DNA of 64,000 bases from Hevea brasiliensis (taxonomy: Eukaryota > Streptophyta > Magnoliopsida > Malpighiales > Euphorbiaceae), in the NCBI RefSeq assembly GCF_030052815.1, contig NC_079501.1, positions 84,639,849-84,703,848 on the forward strand. The letters run 5' to 3'. Positions 1 through 10,787 of this stretch are shown piece by piece. Within the stretch, counting starts at the first letter, position 1; every line of letters begins with the position of its first letter. The translations under genes were made by a program, and so were the position numbers. The notes beneath the pieces were generated by a model. It worked only from the letters and a program-made list of their open reading frames with translations. It was not told where the DNA came from and searched no databases.

Positions 1-949
1 CTCACCATAAATGATTTCTCTAAATCATTTTATGCACCTCATAGACCATGGTTAACACCTAGCATAGCATGCCATGGCCACCTAATTAGTAATAAGGTTT
101 ACCTTAAATGAACCTATAATCATATGTTACCATGCACTAGAATCTCTCTGTTACAAAATCCCAACTCAAGCTGGAGTCATGGTTTATGTCAAACTCTATT
201 TGCTATGAATATTATGTTCTCTTTTAATTCTAGTTCTTGATTAAAAAGATTTTCTCATCAGAAACTCTTTTCTGATTAAATATATTTGTCCTGGCCAGGA
301 ACTTGAAACATCAAGAACAATTAAATGAACATAGGATTTTATCTCTATTTACTTAGAGGAACAGATTCCATCTTGATCAACACCTACCTCCATATATAAC
401 TAGTAGGAGCCAACACATGCCCATATACCCATACACAATACAAGTATGAAAGCAGTATCAAACTCAAACCACCTATATACAAGATAACTGTGCTATCTTA
501 GGTCTAAAGATTATATGCACTTATATGATTTGTGACAAAACATTGACAAGAGTAAACTCCATGTGCTTGTCATAAGTATCACTGGTTCGACCTACTTATC
601 ATGTATAAGTGCCTATCATGCTTGTTATATGGCATGAGACTCACCATTCCATCTTATTTATATCTCATATAAATAACTTGGGAACAAATATGAAAACAAT
701 CTTTCTGGATAAGTCATGTCCTTATTGTGAATTATCCTCGATTATGAACCTATTTATGATACTTTGTACTAGAAATACTGTCACTCATATTCTTAACAAC
801 TTAAGAATAGAATTTCTAACAAAATATCAATAAACCTTTTCTATTACACATAAATATATTATGTAAACAAAAAAGTGGAAATGCCTTTTATTAATAAAAT
901 ATGTGCAAGATGCATACTAAATGATATGCTCTAGAGCATACTACTAACA
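1..949 (-). mobile_element. Ty1/copia LTR of the C1 family, cut by the window edge
   Basis: On the minus strand the LTR begins at 949 (complement of CTACTAACA, matching the TGTTAGTAG start of the other family members) and runs leftwards out of the window. It aligns along its whole length with the LTRs at 6067-8174, 13514-15619 and 60883-62953, so about 950 of about 2,100 bp are visible. The bases right after the end (950-954, GCGGG) are not a polypurine tract, so this is either a 5' LTR of an element extending left or a solo LTR. It probably lies inside the CACTA remnant that follows. The 74-codon frame at 609-833 is antisense LTR sequence, not a gene. Confidence 0.9.
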
Positions 950-950
950 G

Positions 951-1446
951 CGGGTGAGTTCTGGGTTGAGGTATTTGATGAGGGCTGCCATTGGTTATCG
1001 AGAGTGACGAGAGATGGGGGCTGCATTAGAGCTAAATATTTAGTTTTCTTAAGTGTTCAGCGTATAGGTATGCAAGCTTGTGAAACGTTGCATGCCAAAT
1101 TTAGTGTAAGTAGCTATCGATTAATCCCTAGTTATATATTTGCTACGGATTAGCTAGGGATTTAATCCCTAGCTAATCTAAAACATTCCCGCAAAAAAAT
1201 TTAGTGCAAATTTTCATTCCCGCTAAATAATTAGCTATGAATTTAGCTAGGGACCTTTCCTAGCTAAATTTTAACTAGGGACTTTTTCTAGCTAATTCCT
1301 AGCTAATATGTGGGTAATTTTTCAACCCAAAAAAATAGCTACAAAATAGAAATTTCCTATCTAAATCTATAGCTAAAATGTCATTTTAGCTAGGGATTTA
1401 ATTTCCCAGCTAAATTCTCTAGCTAAATGACAATTTTCTTGTAGTG
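951..1446. mobile_element. CACTA (En/Spm-like) DNA transposon, one terminal part
   Basis: The segment ends at 1434-1446 with the complement of CACTACAAGAAAA, the classic terminus of plant CACTA elements. Upstream, roughly 1100-1440, is dense with short subterminal repeats built on TAGCTAGGGA and TTAGCTA in both orientations, as expected of the transposase-binding region of this superfamily. No transposase coding sequence is visible. The other terminus is not in the window; the element is cut at 949 by a copia LTR, which probably inserted into it. The start coordinate is that boundary, not a true element end. Confidence 0.7.

Positions 1447-1454
<8 letters not shown>

Positions 1455-1512
<58 letters not shown>
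1455..1512. repeat. (TG)29 microsatellite
   Basis: An uninterrupted TG dinucleotide tract starts eight bases after the CACTA terminus, following a short TA run. Confidence 0.98.
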
Positions 1513-1513
<1 letters not shown>

Positions 1514-2243
1514 TTTAGAAATCTACCATAAAATATGCTAAAATAAGATAAAGACAAAAGATATAAAAGCAGCGAGTTATAAAAATTTATCCTAAGTCAG
1601 AATTTTTTTTCTTCTATGCTATTTAGCGTGCCTAGTACTAAATTTAGTATTTCTTAGCATGCTCTATGCTAGGTTCAGATGATAGGCTCTCTAAGCGCCT
1701 AATGCTGCACAACCCTTAGCATGCCTCATGCTAGGGGTTAATGCAAATTTCGATTGTTATGCATTTCTTTGCTTATTTGCTGTGCATGCCCCTGCAACAT
1801 GCGACATCCTGCCTAGTCTGCAAGTTTCAGCTGGTTTGCTTCTTTGAGTATATTTTCTTTCACTTTTTCATCACTTTAAGCTTTCAATCACAATGTATTA
1901 ACTCCAATTGCATCTTTAACCTTCAAATCATCTTTTAACCTATTAAAAATAAAGAAATTTCATAAATCAATTGTAAATAACTAAAATTAATAATTTAACT
2001 AAAATAAATGCTAAAAACATAAAAATACTAAATTAAAAAGGTAAATTAGATGCAAAATTACCCTAAAATGTCAATATGAAATGAGTGTATATCAAAGTGG
2101 TCTCCAAGATAGTGAATTATCGAATTTAAGTCTCACTTGGATCTAATTGTACTAAGAAAAAATAATTTTAAAAATATTTTTGTCCATTGCCCTTCCTATC
2201 CATAAGGGGCTTCCATTCTTATATGACCTATCCTATCCATAAG
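1513..2243. other. Unassigned AT-rich intergenic sequence
   Basis: No coding frame of note. The part at 1620-1745 carries several near-palindromic variants of CTTAGCATGC and ATGCTAGG, and 1960-2070 is very A-rich. It looks like decayed repeat sequence, but it matches nothing else in the window and I cannot name a family. Confidence 0.4.
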
Positions 2244-2782
2244 GAGCATCAAATTTAAGTTTCATTAAATTGGTCAATATCCAAGGAGGTCATTGATTTA
2301 AAATTTAAAAATATTTATTATCAAGCTAAGTTGTAGGCACATATACTAAAGGATAACCATTTAAAAAAAAGGTTGATAATAGTTTATCACTCTTTAGTAT
2401 GATGCATCTCATATAAACTCGATTTAATATGAAAAAATTTTTAATAATTATTAAATTAAATATTTATTTTGAAATTTATATAAATTAATTAAAAATTAAT
2501 TAAAATATATATAATATATATTTAATTTAATAGTTAATAAATTTATTCTCATATAAGTGCCAACTTTCCATTGCTGCATGCTTGTAGTATTTAAACATCT
2601 TCAATGTTGAGCAGAAAGAAAGTAGTAGCATTTGAACTTTGAAGAGCAAGTGCAGCAAGCAGAGGGTCCCTAGTCCATGCAGCGTTTTCTCACCACCAGC
2701 TTAGCTTACAACACGTATAGAGAGAAAAGAATATAGGGAAATTGGATATGGTCCATATGGATAGAGCTGTAGAGGTGATTGG
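2244..2782. repeat. Duplicated locus, copy A, first part
   Basis: This 540 bp segment aligns collinearly with 28342-28879, from GAGCATCAAATTTAAG to GTGATTGG. The last 200 bp (about 2580-2782) are less AT-rich and best conserved. The continuation of the match in copy B (28883 onward) is found in copy A only at 24663, so copy A has been split by about 22 kb of nested retrotransposons. No coding frame is conserved between the copies; it could be a promoter or leader of a lost gene, but nothing proves this. Confidence 0.8.
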
Positions 2783-2793
2783 GGAAAGAAAAA

Positions 2794-3541
2794 TGCACCT
2801 TAACTTGCCTTAAGGTGCAAAGTTAGCAATTTTAAAATTTTATAACCCTAGGTTTTATGCAACAATAAACACTTTATACTATTACAAAACACTTATTTTT
2901 GGTCATAAAACATGTTTCTCAATTGCTAACAATCTTAATTAGCCATTAGGAAACAAAACCCCTAAATTTACAAGTTAGTGTTTATGGAGAAAACTCACCC
3001 TTAAAGACACAAAATCAAATTCTACCTCTAATCCAGGGAGTGAATCCACCAAGTGTTGGCTCTCTAGCTTGTCCACACAAGCCCCTTGATCAAAGCAACC
3101 TTGAAGCAAGCTAAACCCTTGATTCCTCTCCTTTGGATTAGGCCAAGAATGGAGAAGAAGGTTAGGATTAGTTCTTCTAGGTTTTCTTGAAAGGAAGTGA
3201 TGAGAAACTATTTCTCAAACTTTAATTCAAGAGTATTAACTCGTAATCTTCATGAATTAAGCGAAAAAGTATGAGAGAATTCTTTGGCTATGGTGGAAGC
3301 AAGGTTCGGCCAAGAAGAAAAATGAAGAAGATTAATTTTGTCTTCTTCTATTTTCCTTTTATTAAATCAATTTCCTTAATTAAAAATTAATTAACATGTC
3401 CATCTCTCATTTAACTCTTAAATGAGTTTTCAAATTTTGATTGGTATACTTGTCAAAGCTTAATCTTAATTAAGAAATTAATTTCATTAATTAGTATTCT
3501 TAATACTAATTAATTTTTCTCCCATATTTGACCAAGTCAAC
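2794..3541 (-). mobile_element. Copia-type LTR, 3' half (outermost insertion of the nest)
   Basis: On the minus strand this resembles the downstream half of the copia LTRs here. It has the GTGGACAAGCTAGAG segment, an AT-rich stretch near TAAAATTTTAAAATT, and an end in CA next to a small palindrome (TGCACCTT / AAGGTGCA). Its 5' half is at 23469-24655; together they make an LTR of about 1.9 kb interrupted by G1. The flanking bases do not give a clean five-base duplication (AAAAA against ATTAA), so the exact end is uncertain. Confidence 0.65.
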
Positions 3542-4107
3542 ATTTGGCTAATGCATATTTATAGGGGTTAGAATTCAGATTTCCCCCTTTACGAAGAGTC
3601 CTAATGATAGAATAATTCCTATCTAAGTTGGTTAAGTCAAACCAAGCAAAACAAAGTCCTAAAGATTAAGGAAACTTGTAAAACAAATCCTAACTTAAAG
3701 AGTTCTAATTAACATTAATTCCCTAAGGGAATTCAACATCAACAACAATTTAAAGAAATAATTAAAGAAAAATAATCCTAACTAGATTACAAGTCTTTGT
3801 CCATTGGTCTATCAACAAACCAGCCTATGTGTTAGGCCCACACGACTCAATTAAATTAATTAACTTGGGCTGATTTGTGCCTTCATCCATCTATGTTTAC
3901 TGGTCCTTTAAGTCTTTAGTTGAGTTCGACCTAAGTTGGCATGTAACATGGTTTTGTGCATACATCTAAACTTAGGTTTTCAATTGTTTCAGCTTTGATC
4001 TTGTGATTGGTCTATTATTTATCATTAGGAAATCATTCAAACCTTTATAATGGGCTAGCCGAATCTCCTTTTGTGCATGGTCCATTAGATTTGCCTTTGA
4101 TCTTGCA
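3542..4107 (-). repeat. G1 3' LTR, truncated
   Basis: This aligns with 22903-23468 of the G1 5' LTR; both stretches are 566 bp. It starts (minus strand) with TGCAAGATC directly after the polypurine tract. Similarity stops just past the TATAAATA box near 3555, so the last 330 bp of the LTR are missing and the sequence passes directly into copia-type LTR. Confidence 0.8.
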
Positions 4108-5462
4108 TGATTCCCCCTTTCCTCAAAAGCATTCACACTCGAATGTAAATCTGCATCATCAAAAGGGGACAAATCAGAAACATTAAATGTTGCACTAACA
4201 TTATAATCACCTGACAAATTGATTTAGTAAGCATTATCATTAATCTTTTTGAACACTTTGAATGGACTATCTCCTCTAGCATCCAGCTTTGACTTTCTTG
4301 TAGATGGAAACCTTTCTTTGCACAAGTGTAACCAAACCCAATCACTAGGTTCAACTTGAATTTAGTGCCTCCCTTGGTTTCTATATTACGCAATTTTTTC
4401 ATTCTTTCTTTCAATTTGTACTCGTGCTTTCTCATGAATTTCCTTACTAGATCATCCATTTTCTACCCATCTAAATTAGTAATCTCATGCAAAGGTAAAG
4501 ACAAAAAATCCAAAAGCGTTAGTGGATTAAAACCATAGACAATTTCAAATGGTGAAAACCCGTGAGAAGAATGCACGTTACGGTTATATGCAAATTTAAC
4601 AAATGGTAAACATTCCTCCCATGACCAAATGTTACTTTTGTCCATTCTCCTTAATAAAGTTCCTAAAGTTTGGTTTACCACTTCAGTTTGCCCATCCGTT
4701 TGAAGGTGACAAGTTATAGAGAAAAGTAGCTTAGTACTCAATTTAGCCCATAAAACACACCAAAAGTGACTTAAAAATTTGACATCCCTATCACTAACAA
4801 TAGTTTTAGGTATGCCATACAATTTAACTATATGATCGAAGAAAAAACTGGCAATATTAGTAGCATCATCGGTCTTATGGCGTGCAATAAAGTGTGCGAT
4901 CTTAGAAAACCTATCTACTACTACAAATATAGTATTACGACCCTTTATTGTTCTAAGCAACCCTACTATAAAGTCCATACTCAAATCAACCCATGAATGT
5001 GTTGGAATAAGAAGTGGCATGTGTAACCCATGTGGTTGTACTTTTGATTTAGCTTGCCTACAAGGAATGCAACGTGCACAAACTCTTTCAACATCTTTTC
5101 CCATATTAGGCCAAAAAAAGTGTTCATGCAACATGCTTAAGGTCTTATCTACGCCAATGTGTCCCATTAATCTCCCATTATGAGCCTCTCAAACAAATAA
5201 TTCTCTAATAGATCTAATAGGTATACATAGTTTACCTTTCTTAAAAAGAAACCCATCATGTCCATAAAAATCCTCAAAGGCCGAATGCCCACATGCAAGG
5301 AAAATATTGGAAAAATCATGGTCATTAATATACAAATCTTTGATATGTTCAAAACCTAACAACCTGGAATTGAGTGTAGAGATTAGAGCATACCTTCGAG
5401 ATAGTGCACCAACAACCACATTTTCCTTACCTTTCTTGTATTTAATCACATAGGGGAATGAT
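3972..5462 (-). pseudogene. G1 pol, 3' part: end of RNase H, integrase, C-terminal tail
   Basis: Frames on the minus strand at 5530-5189 (its RNase H-derived part starts at 5462), 5167-4463, 4459-4133 and 4217-3972 are pieces of one polyprotein. The first piece has the RNase H C-terminus (KKGKENVV..ALSRR). The second has the integrase zinc finger (an H..H pair, then [11 protein letters not shown]), the core with MDFIVGL and VSDRD for the two aspartates, and [10 protein letters not shown] for the glutamate. The last pieces hold the DNA-binding tail and end with TRSKLK. Frameshifts separate the pieces near 5180 and 4460, and again between 4217 and 4133. The stop codon at 3972 lies 136 bp inside the 3' LTR, so the last 45 or so codons are LTR-encoded. 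Confidence 0.85.
4111..4124 (-). promoter_or_regulatory. G1 polypurine tract
   Basis: On the minus strand GAGGAAAGGGGGAA lies four bases before the 3' LTR start. It is the expected plus-strand DNA primer of an LTR element. Confidence 0.85.
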
Positions 5463-6066
5463 TGTAACATCCTCCCTGTACATGTTCTATACGTTCTATT
5501 ACTCCAGTAGCCAAATAACAGTCTAGGCAAGTCAAGATGTCTGGAACTACACTTCGGTGATAGTGAATAGACATATAATGATGAAATAAATAAAAAGAAA
5601 ATACAAGAAAAATCAAAGAAAAATGAAAGAGAGAAAGTGAAGCTAAGTTAAACGAAGGCATCGAATGATGGGTGATCAGACCGAAGGCCGTTGCCGACTC
5701 AGGATCATGAGGAACCTCGAAATTTAGTTTTGAGACATAAATAAAGGTTTATTGAAATGTAATTGACACTAGAAATATTAAAGAAAAAATAATAAATTAG
5801 TACAAAGAAAAACGAAAAATTGAGAAACAAACAAAAATCGGTGTTATAGAAAAATCGGAAATATAACCCGAAGTGGGACATTTTGGTCATTCGACACCAA
5901 GAGCTGCCTTTTGACCTCAATGTCCATTAAAAATAAATGATATTACACATAGAAAATGTCATGAAAAATTAAATTGTGATACATTATAAGAATAGTGAAA
6001 GAAATGGGGGGTAAACTTACGATAATTAAAAGTTTAATTATATTTATTTATATATTAAGTTAGTGG
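5463..6066 (+). mobile_element. S1 solo LTR (gypsy type), 5' part
   Basis: The LTR starts TGTAACATCC at 5463 and matches the S2 LTR at 47636 onward (shared blocks include GAACTACACTTC, GGGTGA and ACATTTTGGTCATTCGACA). It is interrupted at 6067 by C1 and resumes at 15620. The five bases before it (5458-5462, ATGAT) are repeated after its far end (18407-18411), so the whole unit 5463-18406 is one insertion. There is no internal domain, so it is a solo LTR left by recombination between two LTRs. Confidence 0.9.
6062..6066. repeat. Target site duplication of C1, left copy
   Basis: AGTGG, identical to 15620-15624. Confidence 0.95.
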
Positions 6067-8174
6067 TGTTAGTAGTATGCCCTAGAGCATATCATTTAGT
6101 ATGTATCTTGTACATATTTTATTAATAAAAGGCATTTCCACTTTTCCGTTTACATAATATATTTATGTGTAATAGAAAAGGTCCATTGATATTTTGTTAG
6201 AAATATTATTCTTAAGTTGTTAAGAATATGAGTGACAATATTTCTAGCACAAAGTATCATAAATAGGTTCATAATCGAGGATACTTCATAATAAGGACAT
6301 GACTTATCCAGAAAGATTGTATTCATATTTGTTCCCAAGTTATTTATATGAGATATAAATAAGATGGAATGGTGAGTCTCATGCCGTATAACAAACATGA
6401 TAGGCACTTATAAATGATAAGTAGGCCGAACCAGTGACACTTATGACAAGCACATGGAGTTTACTCTTGTCAATGTTTTGTCATAAATCATATCAGTGCA
6501 TATAATCTTTAGACCTGAGATAGCACAGTTATCTTGTATATAGGTAGTTTGAGTTTGATACTGCTTTCATACTTGTACTGTGTATGGGTATATGGGCATG
6601 TGTTGGCTCCTACTAGTTATATATGGAGGTAGGTGTTGATCAAGATGGAATCTGTTCCTCTAAGTAAATAGAGATAAAATCCTATGTTCATTTAATTGTT
6701 CTTAATGTTTCAAGTTTCTGGCTAGGACAGATACATTTATTCAGAAAAGAGTTTCTGATGAGAAAATCTTTTTAATCAAGAACTGGAATTAAAAGAGAAC
6801 ATAATATTCATAGCAAGTGGAGTTTGACATAAACCATGACTCCAGCTTGAGTTGGGATTTTGTAACAGAGAGATTCTAGTGCATGGTAACATATGATTAT
6901 AGGTTCATTTGAGGTAAACCTTATTACTAATTGGGTGGCCATGGCATGCTATGCTAGGCGTTAACCATGGTCTATGAGGTTCATAAAATGATTTAGAGAA
7001 ATCATTTATGGTAAGAAAGAGTTCTGATGATATTAAGAGTTGATATCATGTCACATTGCCAATTAGTGATGAGCCTAGTAAGTCACACACATACACAAGT
7101 TATCACCTATTTAAATATGATTTAATTAATTAATTAAAGAGTTTAATTGATTAATTAAATAGGTTTGGTTTGCAATTAAATTGCAAAGTCCCTAGCATGA
7201 CTTGAAACCAAATCTAGATTATTGGATGTATAGTATAAGTTAAATTTATATTTAAAGTATTTAAATATGAATTTAATTAATGAGAAATTAATTAATAGAG
7301 ATTAATTAATTAATTTATATTTGATATAAATTGATTAGAAGAAGAAAAATAATTATTTTGGGTTAAGAACTCAAAATTAAGACACAGGGGCATTTTGGTC
7401 ATTTCATTACAGACACGTGGCACCATGAGATGGTGACACATGGGATTACACATAAGCTTGCCAAATGTTTTTTTTAATCATGTAAGATGATTAAAATCAA
7501 GATTAAATATAGGTTTGACACTTGGCACATTGTGATTGGGTCACTTAAACCTAGAGCTAATCAAATGGTGACATGTGGCAAGGGTTTAATGTGTTAACCT
7601 AGCTATATAAGTGTTGTTATGAAAAAGAAAAACAACCAGCAGCCACTCCTCTCCTTTGTCACGCCATTTTGAGGCTCTCCATCTATTCTTCTTCATCTCT
7701 CATCAATTCAAAGAGATTAGCCATCAATCTCTTGAATTAAGAACACTAGAAATTGTTTCTAGTGTCCTGTTTACATATCTAATCTCTTAAAAGGCAGAAC
7801 TTGAATTTCTAATTAATAGAAAAAGCTTTAGAAGCTGTTCAAGGGCTGCCATAGGTGTTCTTGGTGTGGACAATCTAGAGGGACAACATTTGGTGTCCTG
7901 AAGACAAATCTCAAAGGCGCAGACACGCAGCAGTGCATCAAGAGATTAGTGTAATCGTTCTTGATTTAATTTAGGGTTTTAAAATTAATCTGATTAATTT
8001 TAAAATCTTAAATGGCAAATACAGATCCAAAAACATATTAAAAGAGTTTTAATATGTTGTTTATCATTGAAATCAAATAGATAAAAATAAATCTTGCATG
8101 ATGCATGTGACCCTAGGTGAGAATTTTTGAATTCAATGGTATAAACTTGTGTTTTTCACACTTCCGTTCCTTCA
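6067..8174 (+). repeat. C1 5' LTR
   Basis: 2,108 bp, beginning TGTTAGTAG and ending CCTTCA, with TG/CA ends. It contains the TATA box at 7604-7610, which sets the transcript start near 7635. The antisense 85-codon frame at 6150-6407 recurs in the other young LTRs only because the LTRs are near-identical. Confidence 0.95.
7604..7610 (+). promoter_or_regulatory. C1 LTR TATA box
   Basis: TATATAA within AGCTATATAAGTG, followed by a pyrimidine-rich leader (CACTCCTCTCC). It is the likely retrotransposon promoter; the same box is at 15049-15055 in the 3' LTR. Confidence 0.6.
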
Positions 8175-8176
8175 AT

Positions 8177-8188
8177 TGGTATCAGGGC
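8177..8188 (+). promoter_or_regulatory. C1 primer-binding site (initiator Met tRNA)
   Basis: TGGTATCAGGGC, two bases after the 5' LTR. It differs at one base from the usual plant site TGGTATCAGAGC, which C2 keeps. Confidence 0.9.
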
Positions 8189-8441
8189 CACTATATTTGC
8201 CATTTAGATTGATGTTTATATGATTTAATTGTGTGGTTGATCATAAGATCAAAAGTTCATTGCTAGTTGCAAAACCAAGGTGGCGGCACAAATGATGAAC
8301 ACCATGGTGCGCATGGTTGATGCACCACAATGGTGTGCAAAGATAAATGGATGGTGAAGTGCAATTGTTGTATGATCTAATATCCATTTTATGTCTAATT
8401 AAATTGTTTAATTAGAATTTTTATAACACAATTAAATTATT

Positions 8442-8787
8442 ATTCAAATCAGAATTTTAAAAATTGTTTGAATGTGATTCAAATCTGAATTTTAAAAGTT
8501 GTTTGAATGTGATTCAAATCTGAATTTTTAAAGTTGTTTGAATCATATTTAAATCTGATTTTTTAAAATTGATTGAATAAAATTCAGATCTGATTTTTTA
8601 AAAAATGTTTGAATGTGATTCAAATCTGATTTTTTAAAAAATGTTTGAATTTGATTCAAATCTGAATTTTTAAAGTTGTTTGAATGTTATTCAAGTCTAA
8701 ATTTTTAAATTTGTTTGAATGAGATTCAAATCTGAATTTTTAAATTTATTTGAATCATATTCAAATCTGGATTTTTAAGTTGAATAT
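8442..8787 (+). repeat. About ten tandem 34-36 bp repeats in the C1 leader
   Basis: Units start ATTCAAATCTGAATTTT and end TTGTTTGAAT, with minor variation. The array lies between the primer-binding site and gag, in an untranslated leader of about 1.8 kb. C2 has no such array in its leader. Confidence 0.9.
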
Positions 8788-9958
8788 GGGATATTCAATT
8801 TAATTTAAGTATGTATGTTTTATTTAATTGTTAAATAGTGATATGCATGATGGATGATCATGGACTATAAAAGACCAATACGATTGGATTTATTTCTTTT
8901 ATGTTTCTTTGGGATTGTAAATTAATTAATTTATTTTAATTTATTTTGGGCATGTATTATTAAGTTTGTAATAATTTTTGGGTTGTAATTTTATTTATTT
9001 AAGTTCTTGTAAATTTGCCTTGGTATGCCAAGGATTACTATGTAATATTGGATTGCAAGAAGTTCAAGGAGGTCAAGAGCATTGGTGGGACTAGTGAGAG
9101 GAATTCAAGATCAAGTGTTGATTATGTACTCCTTCAGCAACTCTTGTAAAATGAATGAATGAAATGCACCTAGGAATGCCCTGATTCAATTCTTGGTGGC
9201 TCAGAATTGAATCCCTTAGAAAGTCCATGATCATACCATATTTACTGCTTATCCATGAATGCATGAGATGTATGGGAATGTATGCAATTATATGATATAT
9301 GCATGCTAAATGGATAATGTGCAAAGTGAGACCTTAATAGTAATTAGGATAACCATAAAATCTTCCAAACAAATGATTAAGTTGGAAATGCTATAATTAA
9401 AGTAATTATAACATAGGCCCTCCATTGAGGCAATTATTTTAAGAAATTTTAAATATTTGCATGAGATGCAATTAATTTAAGAGATTCTCTTAAGAATAAT
9501 TATTAAGCATGAGATATTGTAAATATGTAAATGGTTTGGTGGCCAACATTGGATATACCTAAGGACATTAAAATTATTTGCATAATTACTGGCTCAATGG
9601 GATCAACTTAACTAATGCAAGATAAGTCAATAATGGATGTACCTGAGATTTTGAGCATTAGGGGCTAGGTAAAGGATTGAACCTCACATGAGATGTGATG
9701 GGCAAGGAGTTGCTCACTTATAGTTTATTGTAATTCCAATAACGGATGTGCCTGAGGATGATCAATAGAATTATAAGAATTCAATCACCCACTAGAAATC
9801 CATCCAACTAGGATTTCCGTTTTCTACTTTGGAAGTGTAGGATTCGCTAAGTTAGTGGGAGGACCAATTTGATTAAAAGACCATAATTATTTTGGTTAAT
9901 TACATGATACATTTACTAATTAATCTGGTTATTTTCTGCAGTTAATTTTCTGATAAAA

Positions 9959-10770
9959 ATGAGCACAGAACAACCACCACCATCCAATATCCTTGCAAGC
10001 ATACTTGATCGCAATAGGTTGACAGACCTAATCATTGCGATTGGCTAAGAAATTTGAAACTTGTCATGAACCTTGAACATATACGATATGTTCTAGATTC
10101 AAATGTTCCTGGTCCCTTACCTCCAGAGGCCACACAAGAGGAACATGAAACTTTGGATAAGTGGAAGGAGCACGATATGAGAGCTAAGTGTTACATGCTT
10201 GCTTCCATGAGTAATGAGTTACAAAAGCAGCATGAGAACATGTTGAGTGCGAGTGAGATCCTCCTTCACCTACAAGAGTTGTATGGTGAGCACAGCAGGA
10301 ATGCTAGGTATGAGATATCTAGACAGCTATTCCGTATGAGGATGTCTGAGGGATAGAATGTTGGGGATCATGTCCACAAGATGATTCGGCTGATTGAGCG
10401 GTTGGAACATCTTGACTTCAACATGGATTTCCAACTACAGATGGATTTGATCCTTCAGTCCCTTCCTGAGTCTTTGGGGAATTTTGTGACAAATTTCCAT
10501 ATGGCTAAACAGGAATGCAACTTAGCTGGTTTACTCAACATGCTGGTTATTGCCCAAAAGAATATGCGGGGCAATAAAGGAAAAGAGGTAGCTTTGATTG
10601 CATCTTCTTCTGCTGGAAAGTCCAACAAGAAGAAGGGTAATAAGAAAAAGAAATCTCAGATTTCTGGTCCTTCTAAGAAAATAGCTAAACAGAAAAGGAA
10701 GACCAAAGCTGACACTGCCAATAGGAAAGTGTTTCCATTGCCAACAGGAAAGTTTTTCCATTGCAAGTAA
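9959..10770 (+). pseudogene. C1 gag (copia-type)
   Basis: The natural start is the ATG at 9959 (MSTEQPPPSN), matched by the C2 start at 57387. After about 29 codons the frame meets a stop, while the rest of Gag (DWLRNLKLVMNLEH onward) continues in another frame, so there is a one-base shift near 10040. A TAG at 10354 replaces the CAG (Gln) seen in C2. The downstream part (10381-10770) is Lys-rich (KKKGNKKKK). The zinc knuckle expected at the end (CFHCQKDRH in C2) is lost in a small triplication followed by a deletion. Gag would form the virus-like particle; this one cannot. Confidence 0.85.
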
Positions 10771-10787
10771 GAAAGTGTTTCCACTGG
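10718..10787 (+). repeat. Three tandem 23-24 bp units at the gag zinc knuckle
   Basis: Three imperfect copies of AGGAAAGTGTTTCCATTG (near 10718, 10741 and 10764). C2 has one such unit, coding for the knuckle (near 58154). The array ends at the junction where the protease region is missing. Confidence 0.85.

Noticed and set aside
6150..6407. An 85-codon frame recurs in LTRs at 609-833, 6150-6407, 13597-13854 and 62612-62869, antisense to the LTR
   Set aside because: It is shared because the LTRs are near-identical; it is not kept in the more diverged C2 LTR and shows no known domain.
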